DNA of 64,000 bases, taken from Eutreptiella sp. 'Long Island Sound 2002' (Eukaryota > Euglenozoa > Euglenophyceae > Eutreptiales > Eutreptiaceae). The stretch lies in NCBI GenBank assembly GCA_964036045.1, contig OZ038392.1, positions 30,259,087 through 30,323,086 of the forward strand, read 5' to 3'. The position numbers and the translations under genes are program-made. The notes beneath the pieces were generated by a model that worked only from the letters and a program-made list of their open reading frames with translations, had not been told where the DNA came from and did not search any database. Shown piece after piece: positions 44,477-55,833 of this stretch (within the stretch, counting starts at the first letter, position 1; each line of letters starts with the position of its first letter).

Positions 44477-45270
44477 AGTAACAAAAAGTGCTTTTCCAAT
44501 GCTTTAGGGTATACGTTAGTTGTATTAGAGGTGCTCTAAGCACTCATGCATTTTTATCTTAGTATTGGCCCAACCAAAATGGGTGATAACACATTTTGAC
44601 CTATGGAACCAAACACTTCATCAGGATGTGGTGTGGACCCCTTTATCCCCAAGCTATAGGCACTAAAACATCTTTTCCTGGGTTGCTGAGGCACTGATAT
44701 ACTGAGGGCAGAGCCTATGAATTTATCTATGTTTTCTCATGAATTCTTAGCTATCCTAGTGGTATGCATCCTAGGGGGCTGGGGCACCTCTTTTTGAGAG
44801 GTCCTGGGTTCAATACCCAGTCAGCCTAGCTAAGTAGGAATATCCCATGTGACATGGCAGTGACCTCAGCGCCACAAGCCATGCCACCTCAGCACCTATG
44901 GGACCCAAAAACAAAGAGTGCACATCTCAAGATGGCACTGTGGATGAGAGTGAGCCCTTGGGGCAGTTTTTCAATCAGTGTTTCTCAATCATGTAAAATA
45001 TTTCATCCTGAGTTGCATTGTATGCTAATTGCTGTGGTCTATTGTTGATAGTTGTCTTTATCTAACTCTTTGTGACTGCAGCCCTTCATGCTTTGATCCT
45101 GTTTATCTTCTACTTGCTTATCTCTGGCTTGGGTTGTCCTGGATTGGTTGTATTTCAACAAATAAAACATTTTCTTCATCAAAAACAAGCAGCAGGAAAC
45201 CCTACACCAGCAGCAAGCAGCAGGAGAGGCACAACAAACACACAGTGTTGAAATCACTATAAAACTTTCT
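44477..45270 (+). repeat. 5' LTR of LTR2 (794 bp)
   Basis: Starts AGTAACAAAAAGTGC and ends ATAAAACTTTCT before the PBS. It shares the AGTAA(G/C)AAAAAGT start with LTR1 although the rest is unrelated. Confidence 0.93.
44747..44833 (+). other. tRNA-like folded segment in the LTR with a B-box-like motif
   Basis: TTAGCTA near 44747 pairs with TAGCTAA near 44827. Inside, GGCTG pairs with CAGCC, ACCTC with GAGGT, and CTGGGTTCAATACCCAG is a perfect T-arm-like hairpin with B-box-like GGTTCAATACC. CTAG(TGGTATGCATC)CTAG resembles a D arm. The spacing is wrong for a true tRNA. The same segment recurs in the 3' LTR near 55310-55396. Confidence 0.4.
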
Positions 45271-45284
45271 GGTAGCAGAGGCAG
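45271..45284 (+). promoter_or_regulatory. Primer-binding site, initiator tRNA-Met
   Basis: GGTAGCAGAGGCAG follows the LTR at once. With the last LTR base it gives TGGTAGCAGAGG, the complement of the CCTCTGCTACCA end of initiator tRNA-Met. Confidence 0.85.
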
Positions 45285-45367
45285 ACTGTCTCTGCGTACC
45301 GGCAGCAACCCCGTGCCGTACATCCAGTTCGCCGAGATCAGTCATATATAAGCAGAAGGGCGAGAAT

Positions 45368-47857
45368 ATGGACACAAGGAAAGAGGACACCGACGTGAGG
45401 ACGGCGCCTGAGGCACCAGCAATGCCAGCACCTGGTGAACCTGGACCTGGACCTAGCGCTGTACCTTCGTTGCCCTTACATGGGCCAGTGGACTTGGCGG
45501 AGGATTCGCTGGAAGGACTTCAGTCGGCCTTTCGGGCCCTCTCAGTCGAGGAGGTGGACAGCAATCCTGTGAAGAGGAAGAGAGAGAGAGAGAAGGATGC
45601 TGGAGAGAGCATAGCAGACGAAGGAGCAGACCAAGGGCACGACCCGACGAATGATCCTACCTTCGAAGGCCCACCAAGCGCTTCTGGCCTCCACGCATGA
45701 CCCTCTCCTACTACCACCACACTCCCAGCTCCAGACCCAGCCGCTACAACATCCACACCCATAACCAACCCGCCTATGGCTGAGGGCACAGGCTTTACTG
45801 GTATGCCTACCTACCCTGCCTATGGTGTGAACCCACCTACCACTGCGTTTCCAGAGGCAACTACTACCAGTGAGCCAGTGGCCTCCAGTTCCGCGCCGCG
45901 ATGGTATGCGGCTGACTACCCTCATCCTCTACCCACTACGGGAGCCTATGTGGATGTTCCTGGGTATGCAACCTTGAGTGGACTGAGGAGAGGACCTGAG
46001 TCATGCGGGAGCAGGAGTAGAGGATCGGGGAGATCCTCCAACAGGTCCCTGACGCGGTCGGAGATCAACGAGGCGCTCCGAGGAGCCACCTCTAAAATTG
46101 TGGTCGATCTCACTCAAGAGATTCGAGAGAAACTGGAGCCCCTGATACCGCCCCAAGCGTCACGTACCACGGTGGGAATGTCACCCCATCGAGTACAGGC
46201 TAACCACCTGGTGGCGGGGTTGACAAACACCCTGGGGAGCCTGAGGAGCCGACCGATGCCGACCCCTGCAGCTATACCGAGAAGCCCTTTCGTGCCGAGG
46301 ACGGCCCAGCCACCCTACAGCCACGTGGGGAATTCTACGAGAGCCGAGCTGGACCGGCTGGGGCTGACTGCCCTGAGGGCAATGGTGGACGTGGAGCCCT
46401 ATGGCTCCAGTGACCTAGGCGGAGACCCCTCTGACGATGAGCCGCCTTCAATGACTTCTGCTTCGCCCTCGGAGGACGACGACCCTGAGGACCCCGAGAA
46501 ACCAAGTGGGAAGAAGAAGAAGAAGAAGAAGAAGACCCGACGCCCTGGAGGACGCAGGTCTCAGGAGGCTAAGGCTATTGCCACCTCCAAGATCGTGGTG
46601 AACCTGCCTGAGTTCACAGGCAAGGATCTCAGCGAGTTCGCTGAGAATTTTGGCCGGTTTCTCCGAGTGACCGGCCAAACCCACGCTAGTGGACGGGTCA
46701 AGTGCGATCTGCTCCTGCAGTGTTGCAAGACCAAGTACCTGGAGAAGCAGGTTAAGCAGATCGTGACTAAGTCCGCCACCTTTGCCGACGTGTTGGTTGC
46801 CTTGGAGAGGCAGTACCCAACCTATGAAACCGACCTCTCCATCAGGGCCGAGATCCAGAACCTACCCATGCTGCCCAACAACCCCAAGCCGGGCAGAGTC
46901 TCTGAGCTGTTGGCTGACCTGGATCACTGGGCTGGACGATTGACGCCCGGTTCCTACAGCAGCGACGACCTGCTTTTCTGGTTGGTGGCTAAGCTCCCTC
47001 GAGAGCTGTGGGACGAGTGCCGTTCAACGGCAGAACGCAAGGCGAGAGCCCTCCACTACGAGGATCTATGTGTACTACTCTTGGAGCTGGCGCTGGAAAA
47101 AGAAAGCGACCAGCACCTGAACAACTACCGTCCTGGAGGTGGAGGCTCCGGAGGTCAAGGCAAAGGGTACCAAGGATCCAGACATGGGCAGGGGACTACC
47201 CCCAAACACGCCCGTATCATGGAAAACGTCAAGGAGCTCTTCTGGTGTGATGCCAGAGACGAGCAGGGTCACCTGCAGCACGCCCCTGACTGCGAGCAGC
47301 GAGACTGCTTCGTAGTTCAGGGGAAGAAGCAGGAGACCAACACCGGCGCCAAGGCGAAGATGCCGGATCACTACAGGTGTACCATCACCTGTGCCTTCTG
47401 TGGGAAGAGGAAGCACTACGAGGATGAGTGCTACCACAAGCAACACCTGTCGGCGAAGCTGAAGGGTGAGGATCCTGGCAAAGGCTCTGGCAAAGGTGGA
47501 GGCAAAGGCAAAGGCAACGACTCCGGCAAGGGCAAGTCGAAAGGACGTGGACAAGGGCAAGACAAGAGTCAAGGTGGACGAGGAGGAGGCGCTAACCGTC
47601 AGCCAGACAAGGACAACAAGAATCCTGACAAGAACGGAGGCAACCCTAACCCTAATCCAGGGGGGAACTCCGAGCCCTCTGGAGGGCAGTCTGGTCCCAC
47701 CACACGCTCGCAGACGCAGGCCCAGCGAGAACAAGGGGCCAAGCGTGAGCATGAAGGTGGTGAGGACGGCAACGCTAAAAAGAGAAGCCGTTTCATGAGG
47801 ATGGCCCGCAAATTGCGGAACAAGGGGTTCGAGGTGGTGGTTCCCGCTGAGTTCTGA
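45368..47857 (+). CDS. Gag of LTR2, with one in-frame TGA near the N terminus
   Basis: An ATG at 45368 opens 110 codons to TGA 45698-45700. The same frame continues with a second ATG at 45776 for 693 codons to TGA 47855-47857. Either the true start is 45776, or the first TGA is a mutation or is read through. Features of the 693-aa part: Pro-rich N terminus, RSRGSGRSSNRSLTRSEI, a KKKKKKK patch near residue 246, a capsid-like region (NLPEFTGKDLSEFAENFGRF onward), zinc knuckle CAFCGKRKHYEDEC (CX2CX4HX4C), and a Gly/Lys-rich RNA-binding tail. It matches the LTR1 Gag in capsid, knuckle and tail. Gag would assemble the particle and bind genomic RNA. Pol follows in the same frame. Confidence 0.9.
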
Positions 47858-47878
47858 CGAGGACGCTCCGGTGGGGAC

Positions 47879-50800
47879 ATGGACCTGGTGTTCTGGGTAC
47901 GTATCCGTCTTGGGGGACGTGAATACCTGGGGGTACTGGACACTGGCGCCACAATATCTATAGTGGCTAAGAAAATTTTACCTTGGGGGATCCTGAAGAA
48001 CACCATGCCTACCGCGGCTATACGTAAGGGGGCTGGCCATGTGGTACACAGCTGTGGGGACTGTGAAGTGGATGTGCCTATGGGCTCACAAACTATAGCC
48101 CATCGTTTCTATGTCATGGACACTGAGGCCTTCGACTTCGTGCTGGGTACTGACTTCTTCGTGCAGCACACCCAGATTCAGTCTCTGACGCTCCAGGCCC
48201 CCTACCTCCTCTACGTGGACCACGGCAAAGGCACAGAGTCCGTGCCATTGGAGCCGTCTGACCACACCTCGAGCTACCTGCGGTTAAAGAAGGAGAACCT
48301 GATGGCAGCCTCAAAAACGGAGGACTATCAACTATTGGGGGAAGTCCTAGACCAAGGTCTGAAGGAGTTGGGTTACTCTAGAGAAGACCTGAGTGTGGAG
48401 TTGTTCGCCAGCGACAAGCAACATGTACTGGACTTTTACTGCAGCAAGGGGAAGAACTGCAGCTACAAATTTTACTGGCCCTCTTTCGGGATGGCCTACG
48501 GGAACCCCAGGTTCAGTGAACTGGGGAAGGTCTTGACCAAGGTGGCCTTGGAACGTTCCCGTATGGTCCTTTGTTCCCCCGATTGGGGAGCCCATGGGGG
48601 CAACGAGTACTGGCGAAACCTCCTGGACAGGCTGACTATCAGCTCTGTCCGGTTACCTGATGAGGCCATCTACGTGCCTCTGGGGCGTAAGACGCCTATT
48701 GGGAGACCCGGATGGGGGAGTATGCTCAGCGTGGTGGATGGAGGTCTTACCTCCATCCCCTGGGAGGACCTGGACTCGACTCTGGTCCAGGCAATACAAC
48801 GAGAAAGCGATGGACTCGCCTTGGGTGACTTGAAGGATCGACTACGACCTCAAGATGCTATTGAGACTATACCCGGGGGAGATGAATACGTCGTGACTAA
48901 CACCAACGCCCCCAACTTTCCCTGCCATGTACCTGTTCCTGATGGAGTCTCTGAGTGTGGACTATCCGAGCTACCTAGCTCAATCCACTCAGGTGACGAA
49001 ACCGAGCATGACGCCTTCTTCGTGCAGACCTGTGTGGAGGAAGTGGAGAACGCCGAGTACGTCGCCCCACTGAAACTCCTACTCTCCATGAGGGTGGAAG
49101 ACCCCGTGGACGAAGAGCTGGACCCCCGATCCAGGCTCAGGGAGTATGTGGACTCCAAGAGGAAGTTGGTGGCGAAAAAGCTATGCTACGCTAAGCCTAC
49201 CCGCAGCTCATGGCCACTGAAGCAAGGACGTATGGGAGATCTATCCCAATTGAAGGAGGACCTCGAACAGAAGATCACCACCTGGCAAAGGGAGGTAGAT
49301 CTTAAGCTCATGAAGAGCGTGTGGGGTGCCCATGTGAGGACCCCAGAGGAGGACGACCTCTCGGAGGAATGTGTATGTGAACCCCCTCGAGCGTGCCTAT
49401 GTTGCCATCGTCCACCGGAGATGGTTGAACGAGACCTACTATATGCCTACCAAGGGTTGAAGGATACTACCAAGGGCGAAGAGTCGGTGGAGGATCACCT
49501 CCCGACGTCTATTACTCAGGGGGCAAGCAACCTACACTCTGACGAGGACATGGAGGACAAGATCAAGCTATTGGACCCGCGGGTACAGACGCTTATAAGG
49601 ACCTATCTGGAGGTGTTCGGGGAACTACCACCCCCAGCCTCATGTGACAAGCTGGTGCAGATGGACCTCAAGCTGAAGCCCGGGTTCGTGGGTCACAAGA
49701 TCCGGAGGAGACCCTATCCAGCTCCTAAAGAGCAGGCAGACGAGATTGAGCGACAGATACAAGAATGTATCGACGCTGGCCTAGTCCTGGAGTACAAGGA
49801 CGGGGACTACCCCCAACACTGCAGCCCCTGTTTCCTGGTGGCTAAACCTGGGTCTACAGCCAAACGGCTGGTGGTGGACTACGGAGAGCTGAATAAGAAA
49901 ACGCTGAACCACTCAGGGTCCATTCCTAACATGGAGTCTACCCTAGAGAAGATAGCCTCCTGTCGCTACAAGACCAAGATGGACAAGAGGAGCGGATTCT
50001 GGCAAGTGGACCTGACGCCCAACGCTCAGGAGCTACTGGCCTTCATCACCCCTCAGGGGAGGGTGTTCAAGTGGAAGGTCATGCCATTTGGCGTGGCCAA
50101 CGCACCCGCTCTATTCCAGGAGCTGATGAACAAGATCTTGTCCATCCTACGAAGGAGACCTAAGGTGCAGGAACTCATATCCCGTGGGGCCCAGATGGAA
50201 GCACACATTGACGATGTATGCCTTGGGACCAATACCCAGGAGGATCACCTAATCCTCTTGGGTGAGTTCTTTGCAGTCTGCCAAGAGAACCACACACGAC
50301 TCAAGCTGGAGAAGTGTGAGTTCATGCAGGAGACCATGCAGTACCTGGGGTTCGATGTTGGCTATGGGTGGTGGACCCCAGCGGCCTCTAAGGCCAAACC
50401 CCTGATGGACGCTAAGGTACGACACGAAGACCCCAAGAAAGGACTTCATGATGTACGCAGTTTCATTGGGGCGTGCAACTTCTATCGCCGCCATATCAAA
50501 AACTTCACCTACACCAGCGCCATTCTGACGGACTTGATCAAGAAGAGTACTACGTGGCGCTGGGGCCCACAAGAGCGACAAGCGTTTGACGAGCTCAAGG
50601 ACAAGGTGGCCAACGCTAAGTGCCTGGGCGTGCCTAGGGCACAAGGGGAGATTATCCTGGTGACTGACGCCAGCAATGTGGGCGGTGGTGGAACGTTGTT
50701 CCAATGGCAAGCACTAGAGAAGGAGGAGTTCGACTCGGCCATTTCCCAATGGGGGACGGAAGGTCTCAACCGAGACGGGACTCTTAAGCACAGCTACCCT

Positions 50801-52780
50801 GACGACAAGTGGGTCCTAGTACCTCTGGGCCACTGGAACTGGAAATGGAACCAGGCCAGGGGGAACTACTCCACCTATGAGCAGGAATTGCTCGCGGGTA
50901 TGCTAGTGCTATCCTCACAATCACGACTGTTGGGGAGTAACCCTGTGGTCTGGCTGTGCGACCAAGAGCCGGTTCGCACTTTCCAGAAGGGCCCCCCACC
51001 TGAGAAGGCCAAGCTACGGCGCTGGTGGACCTACCTCAGTCAACTACGGCTGACGGTACACCATATCCAGGGGGTGAAGAACGAGTGTGCAGACTACATC
51101 AGCCGCAACAACTTCGACGCCCTGATTGGTGCCCGGTCTGAAGCGCTAGCTAAGGAGGCGTTCAGTCGTATGGACGTCCACTTGGACCTCAGCATGACTA
51201 TGATACGCCCCCTGGATGGACTCCAACAATCGGAGTACCTGAAGGAGTTTGGGGATATCTACAAGCGCCTGGAGAAACGCCTTGAACCCCTCCTGGTCAA
51301 CCAAGATCAGTGGAAGAGGGACAAGAGCTACCTCTGGCACGAGGACCGCATCGTGGTGCCCAGTGACAGAGTCCCAGCGCTGCTGAAGTGGACCCATGAG
51401 TCCAGCGGTCATGTGGGTGCTGACCGTACCCTGAGGTTATTCAAGCAGTGGTTCCACACTACGTGGACTGACGACCAACTGCGAAAAACCCTCCTGCCTA
51501 TCGTGGACAAGTGCCCGTGCAGGTCCTGCAAACCAGGGGATATTAGGGACAGGGGTCTCTACTCGACCCTGCCCATCCCTCACTGTGCTAACAGTGTTCT
51601 ATACGTGGACTACACGGAGATGCCGGAGTTCGGGGGCTATGACTTCGCCCTCGTGGTAACCTGTGGGTTGACCAGGTTTACCAGGGTGTTCCCATGTACC
51701 AAGCACATTACCGGAGAGGAGACTATCAAGATACTCCTGGAGGAGTGGTTTTGTGTCTATGGGGCGCCTAAGGAGATCAACTCCGATGAGGACGTACGAG
51801 TACGCTCAGATACCGGCTGGTACAAGAGGGTCCTGAGATCCCTCAATGTCCAGGTGTCTACGGGGATCCCCTACTCTCACACGAGCAACCCCCTATGTGA
51901 GCGACAGATTCGTGTCCTCAAGGAGAATGTCAGGATATGGTGCAAAACTGAACGCACCAGAGACTGGGTGAGACTACTCCCCGTCATATCCTTGATGATG
52001 AACTCCCAGGAGAGTTCAGCTACTGGCTACTCGCCCCATGAGCTATTCCTAGGGCGCCCGGCGTGGTTCCTACATGCCCCCTATCCAGAGGACACCCATT
52101 CTTCAGTGGGTGGATGGGTCCAAGAACAACAAGCAAAGGTGGACAAGGCCAAGGCTATGCTCCAGAGAGTGAGGGAGCGCCAGTGGAACAAGAAGAACAA
52201 GCACCGAGTACCGGCCACCTACCAAGAGGGGGACTGGGTGCTGGTGCACCACAGTCGGCTACCCGCCTGGCCACGCTCTACCAGCGATGACCCTTACTTC
52301 GGGCCCTACAAGATTCTATCTGTGGATGGACACCGTATCACCGTGCGGTGTTCTCCCCGTCTAGGGGGGACCCTGGTGTGCGCTGCTCAACATCTTAAGC
52401 GCTACTATGATCCCGAAGACCTCTGTGGGGAAGAGTGGGAGCTGAACGACGAGGAGATCGCTGCCCTAGACCTACAAGGGGCTGCCAGCCCTATGGAAGT
52501 TGAAGGGGAACTCCCCGACATGAACGCCGAGGAGATGGCTAAGGAGGGCTTCTACCTGGTGAAGTCTGTCCTACGCCACCGCTATCGCCAGGGTTGGCGC
52601 TTCCTTACCCTCTGGGAAGGGTTTGGAGTCGAAGAGGCCACCTGGGAGCCTTTCTCTGCGTTTGTACTACCTGAGGGACACCTAAACTCAGTTCTGGTTG
52701 ACTACTTGTCCCAGAACAACCTTGGGGAGTTGCTGAGGCTCGCTGAGACGCTTGCCTCCAAGACTAAAGCTACCGACTGA
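47879..52780 (+). CDS. Pol polyprotein of LTR2 (PR-DIRS-like-RT-RH-IN-chromodomain), 1633 aa
   Basis: Fully open from ATG 47879 to TGA. Approximate residues: protease LDTGATISIV 20-30; DIRS-like segment with VELFASDKQH...YCS and YGNPRFSELGKVLTK 170-240; RT 575-790, with RRPYPAP, FKWKVMPFGVANAPALFQEL and HIDD (about 776) where most RTs have (Y/F)xDD; RNase H TDAS 927, E in YSTYEQELLAG, D in WLCDQEPV; integrase HHCC zinc finger (HESSGH...CPCRSC); DDE core D in LYVDY, D in SDEDVRV, E in CERQ; GPY/F near 1470 (DPYFGPYKI); chromodomain 1555-1615 (EEATWEPFSAF). It would copy the RNA to cDNA and integrate it; the chromodomain probably guides insertion to marked chromatin. It begins 21 nt after the gag stop in the same frame. 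Confidence 0.95.
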   Translation: MDLVFWVRIRLGGREYLGVLDTGATISIVAKKILPWGILKNTMPTAAIRKGAGHVVHSCGDCEVDVPMGSQTIAHRFYVMDTEAFDFVLGTDFFVQHTQIQSLTLQAPYLLYVDHGKGTESVPLEPSDHTSSYLRLKKENLMAASKTEDYQLLGEVLDQGLKELGYSREDLSVELFASDKQHVLDFYCSKGKNCSYKFYWPSFGMAYGNPRFSELGKVLTKVALERSRMVLCSPDWGAHGGNEYWRNLLDRLTISSVRLPDEAIYVPLGRKTPIGRPGWGSMLSVVDGGLTSIPWEDLDSTLVQAIQRESDGLALGDLKDRLRPQDAIETIPGGDEYVVTNTNAPNFPCHVPVPDGVSECGLSELPSSIHSGDETEHDAFFVQTCVEEVENAEYVAPLKLLLSMRVEDPVDEELDPRSRLREYVDSKRKLVAKKLCYAKPTRSSWPLKQGRMGDLSQLKEDLEQKITTWQREVDLKLMKSVWGAHVRTPEEDDLSEECVCEPPRACLCCHRPPEMVERDLLYAYQGLKDTTKGEESVEDHLPTSITQGASNLHSDEDMEDKIKLLDPRVQTLIRTYLEVFGELPPPASCDKLVQMDLKLKPGFVGHKIRRRPYPAPKEQADEIERQIQECIDAGLVLEYKDGDYPQHCSPCFLVAKPGSTAKRLVVDYGELNKKTLNHSGSIPNMESTLEKIASCRYKTKMDKRSGFWQVDLTPNAQELLAFITPQGRVFKWKVMPFGVANAPALFQELMNKILSILRRRPKVQELISRGAQMEAHIDDVCLGTNTQEDHLILLGEFFAVCQENHTRLKLEKCEFMQETMQYLGFDVGYGWWTPAASKAKPLMDAKVRHEDPKKGLHDVRSFIGACNFYRRHIKNFTYTSAILTDLIKKSTTWRWGPQERQAFDELKDKVANAKCLGVPRAQGEIILVTDASNVGGGGTLFQWQALEKEEFDSAISQWGTEGLNRDGTLKHSYPDDKWVLVPLGHWNWKWNQARGNYSTYEQELLAGMLVLSSQSRLLGSNPVVWLCDQEPVRTFQKGPPPEKAKLRRWWTYLSQLRLTVHHIQGVKNECADYISRNNFDALIGARSEALAKEAFSRMDVHLDLSMTMIRPLDGLQQSEYLKEFGDIYKRLEKRLEPLLVNQDQWKRDKSYLWHEDRIVVPSDRVPALLKWTHESSGHVGADRTLRLFKQWFHTTWTDDQLRKTLLPIVDKCPCRSCKPGDIRDRGLYSTLPIPHCANSVLYVDYTEMPEFGGYDFALVVTCGLTRFTRVFPCTKHITGEETIKILLEEWFCVYGAPKEINSDEDVRVRSDTGWYKRVLRSLNVQVSTGIPYSHTSNPLCERQIRVLKENVRIWCKTERTRDWVRLLPVISLMMNSQESSATGYSPHELFLGRPAWFLHAPYPEDTHSSVGGWVQEQQAKVDKAKAMLQRVRERQWNKKNKHRVPATYQEGDWVLVHHSRLPAWPRSTSDDPYFGPYKILSVDGHRITVRCSPRLGGTLVCAAQHLKRYYDPEDLCGEEWELNDEEIAALDLQGAASPMEVEGELPDMNAEEMAKEGFYLVKSVLRHRYRQGWRFLTLWEGFGVEEATWEPFSAFVLPEGHLNSVLVDYLSQNNLGELLRLAETLASKTKATD

Positions 52781-55039
52781 ACCTTACCCTTACCTGCCTA
52801 AGCGTATGTGTGAGTGTGCTATTCCTAAGGTCCTGAGAGCAAGCCGCAGAAGTGGTGTCCTAATTATACCCAAGTCTGCTCGCTTGCTAAACCCGGAGGG
52901 TTGTCTTTTTGATGCCACGGGGTACGCCCCGGGTCTCCCCTCCCCTAAGCGCCCAATTTCTGTGATGGCGCAAAACCTTGGGGGAATACCCAGCGTACTA
53001 ATCCAGGTATTCTTTTCCCTACCTATCTGTCTACTACAGGGAGGGGTGGCCAAAAGCTATGAAGGCATGAAAACGCCTATTTGCTAAGCGGCCAAAACGC
53101 TGACCTAACCACTGCCACAGCCCACCAACCCTGCTAACATTGCAGGAAACAGGTGGGACTGTGACACACGCACTACAGGTCCTACACACCCTGCAGTGGC
53201 ACCATCCTGGTGGGCGAGCACTGCTGCAATTGGCTCAAGCCCCCACACAGGACTACCACTCCTACACGCACGCTCTACTGGGTGGTGTTGAAGATGATGT
53301 CAGGAGCCCTAGCGGCTCACCTGTGAGAATACAAGGAAAAACAGCGCTACTAAGCAGCTGTGGCCTCACAGGGGACGCCACAACGCGTTTCCCCTGCAAG
53401 GGCTTGGAGTGAAGGACGCACAGGTGGCGTGCACAGCGCAGATGTCATTGAGGTCGGACTCCCTTCTCTGCCACAGGCAGAGGCGGAGTTGCTTGTGTGT
53501 GATCTGCGCCTCGTTTTAGCTGAGGCTTTAAAAAACGCTACAGCTGCTGCACCAATCACCCTACCTGCCCACCTGGAGAACAGAGGCCAATGAAGGAGAG
53601 TTTCTGGCGGAGGAACCAAGCCATGCTCCACGTATTATACGCTTCTTAGCATGACCTATAATACGCTGTCCAGAAAAACTCCTGCCAAGCAAGCAAGCTT
53701 AGAGACTCCTCAGGTTCTCTTAAAGAGCGTACCAAGGAGCCTCAGGTATCCTAAACAAGGTTTACCGTGTGCACTCCGCGTGGCCTACCCTTTAATGCGT
53801 ATGTGCATGCACGAGTATGCAACGGGTTCTTCTTAATCTTTCAGGGGACCATCAAATCTTTCCTAATCTCGACCAATCACAAACCTCAGTGAACCAACTC
53901 TACCAGGGGGTGGCCCCTCCTGGGCTACCTACCTTACTCACCGCTGGAGAACGTGAACAGGTGAGGAGCGAAGTAAAAACGATGCTATGCACTTGTGTGT
54001 ATGTCTAATCACCCTGATCTTACCTCTAATCATCTGCAATCTTACTAATCTATCCCTCTATCGTGTTCTATCGTGCAACCAGGCTTGAAGACGACGACAC
54101 AAGGCGAGCACTGTGCGTCATGCAAGCATAACGAGCACACCTGCAGTTTATACCTGATTCAGTGAAGTCATATTCTTATTTTTCGAATTCTTGAATTTCT
54201 GATTGATTCTGTCAGTGTGGGTGGAATCTTTAATTATGTCTATTTATGTGTGTCTCGTCTTTTTCTTGTTTACGTGAGACATACGTTTATAATTTGTTTA
54301 TTTCTGTATTTTCCGGCGCTTCGCTAGGAGCCGCTCCTGCGCGCCGCCTTTTTCTGCGTAAGAATTTCTTGATTTAAAAATTCAAGAGATGACTATAAAT
54401 TTTATAAAAATGTGCATCCGATGCACAATTGGATTCTGTTCAGGTGTGTGGCTTCAGAAAAATTCCAGGCCGTCATTTGACGGATTTAGGTGTTGTCGCT
54501 TCGCGTTTGCGAGGATTCGTCCCTCATCCTCTCATTCCTCTGTTGTACAGACCTCCTCGCAAAGCCTCGTTGAGTAGGCCGCTGTTCGGGCCAAAAAGCA
54601 GCCACAGGAGACTGAACCAGAATCAAGACCCCTCCAAGGGGCAATTCTAATTAAATCAGCGCACCCTCGCCCCAGTACCAGGACAGGTGTCTTCAATAGG
54701 TTCAATGAGACTTGGGTCGAGCGTCCTATGTGAGTCTGGCGTTGGGTTGTGTTATGCTGCAGCTTGGAGGGAGGGATGCACATGCATATTGTCTTGGCAT
54801 GCCCTTTTCTAACCCCACCAAGCCACAGGAACCCCGGCAGCGCCAAGAGCGCTGAGTTTTCTGTTGGAAATTGTCATCAACAATGCAGCAAGAGTCGCTG
54901 GCCATGGTAAAGCGCTCTTTTCCAGTGTAAGGGAAGCTATAGGTATTTTTAAGTAGGTGTGGAAACCAAGGAAAGGCCAAGAAAAAAATCCCTTTTTCCT
55001 GAAAATGCGACAGTGGTGGCCAGCACAGCACAAGGGGGG
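52781..55039 (+). other. Conserved 3' non-coding region of LTR2 with polypurine tract
   Basis: It holds the same ordered blocks as LTR1 23587-26297 up to about 53960. After that the two differ. CAAGGGGGG at 55031-55039 abuts the LTR and is the likely polypurine tract for plus-strand priming. No long ORF. Confidence 0.75.
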
Positions 55040-55833
55040 AGTAAGAAAAAGTGCTTTTCCAATGCTTTAGGGTATACTTTAGTTGTATTAGAGGTGCTCT
55101 AAGCACTCATGCATTTTTATCTTAGTATTGGCCCAACCAAAATGGGTGATAACACATTTTGACCTATGGAACCAAACACTTCATCAGGATGTGGTGTGGA
55201 CCCCTTTATCCCCAAGCTATAGGCACTAAAACATCTTTTCCTGGGTTGCTGAGGCACTGATATACTGAGGGCAGAGCCTATGAATTTATCTATGTTTTCT
55301 CATGAATTCTTAGCTATCCTAGTGGTATGCATCCTAGGGGGCTGGGGCACCTCTTTTTGAGAGGTCCTGGGTTCAATACCCAGTCAGCCTAGCTAAGTAG
55401 GAATATCCCATGTGACATGGCAGTGACCTCAGCGCCACAAGCCATGCCACCTCAGCACCTATGGGACCCAAAAACAAAGAGTGCACATCTCAAGATGGCA
55501 CTGTGGATGAGAGTGAGCCCTTGGGGCAGTTTTTCAATCAGTTTTTCTCAATCATGTAAAATATTTCATCCTGAGTTGCATTGTATGCTAATTGCTGTGG
55601 TCTATTGTTGATAGTTGTCTTTATCTAACTCTTTGTGACTGCAGCCCTTCATGCTTTGATCCTGTTTATCTTCTACTTGCTTATCTCTGGCTTGGGTTGT
55701 CCTGGATTGGTTGTATTTCAACAAATAAAACATTTTCTTCATCAAAAACAAGCAGCAGGAAACCCTACACCAGCAGCAAGCAGCAGGAGAGGCACAACAA
55801 ACACACAGTGTTGAAATCACTATAAAACGTTCT
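55040..55833 (+). repeat. 3' LTR of LTR2 (794 bp)
   Basis: Differs from the 5' copy at about four positions by eye (for example AGTAAG against AGTAAC, AAAACG against AAAACT). It includes the second tRNA-like segment and ends at GTTCT before GGTGA. Confidence 0.93.

Larger units (their letters stand above)
44477..55833 (+). mobile_element. LTR2: near-intact Ty3/gypsy chromovirus, 11.36 kb
   Basis: It is flanked by GGTGA (44472-44476 and 55834-55838). The two LTRs are 794 bp each, with about four differences by eye. The order is PBS, gag, one stop, pol in the same frame, a long non-coding 3' region, a polypurine tract (CAAGGGGGG) and the 3' LTR. It is inserted within one S2 satellite unit; removing it and one GGTGA restores the unit. 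Pol is fully open. Gag has one in-frame TGA near its start or begins downstream of it, so this copy could still be active. Confidence 0.93.
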
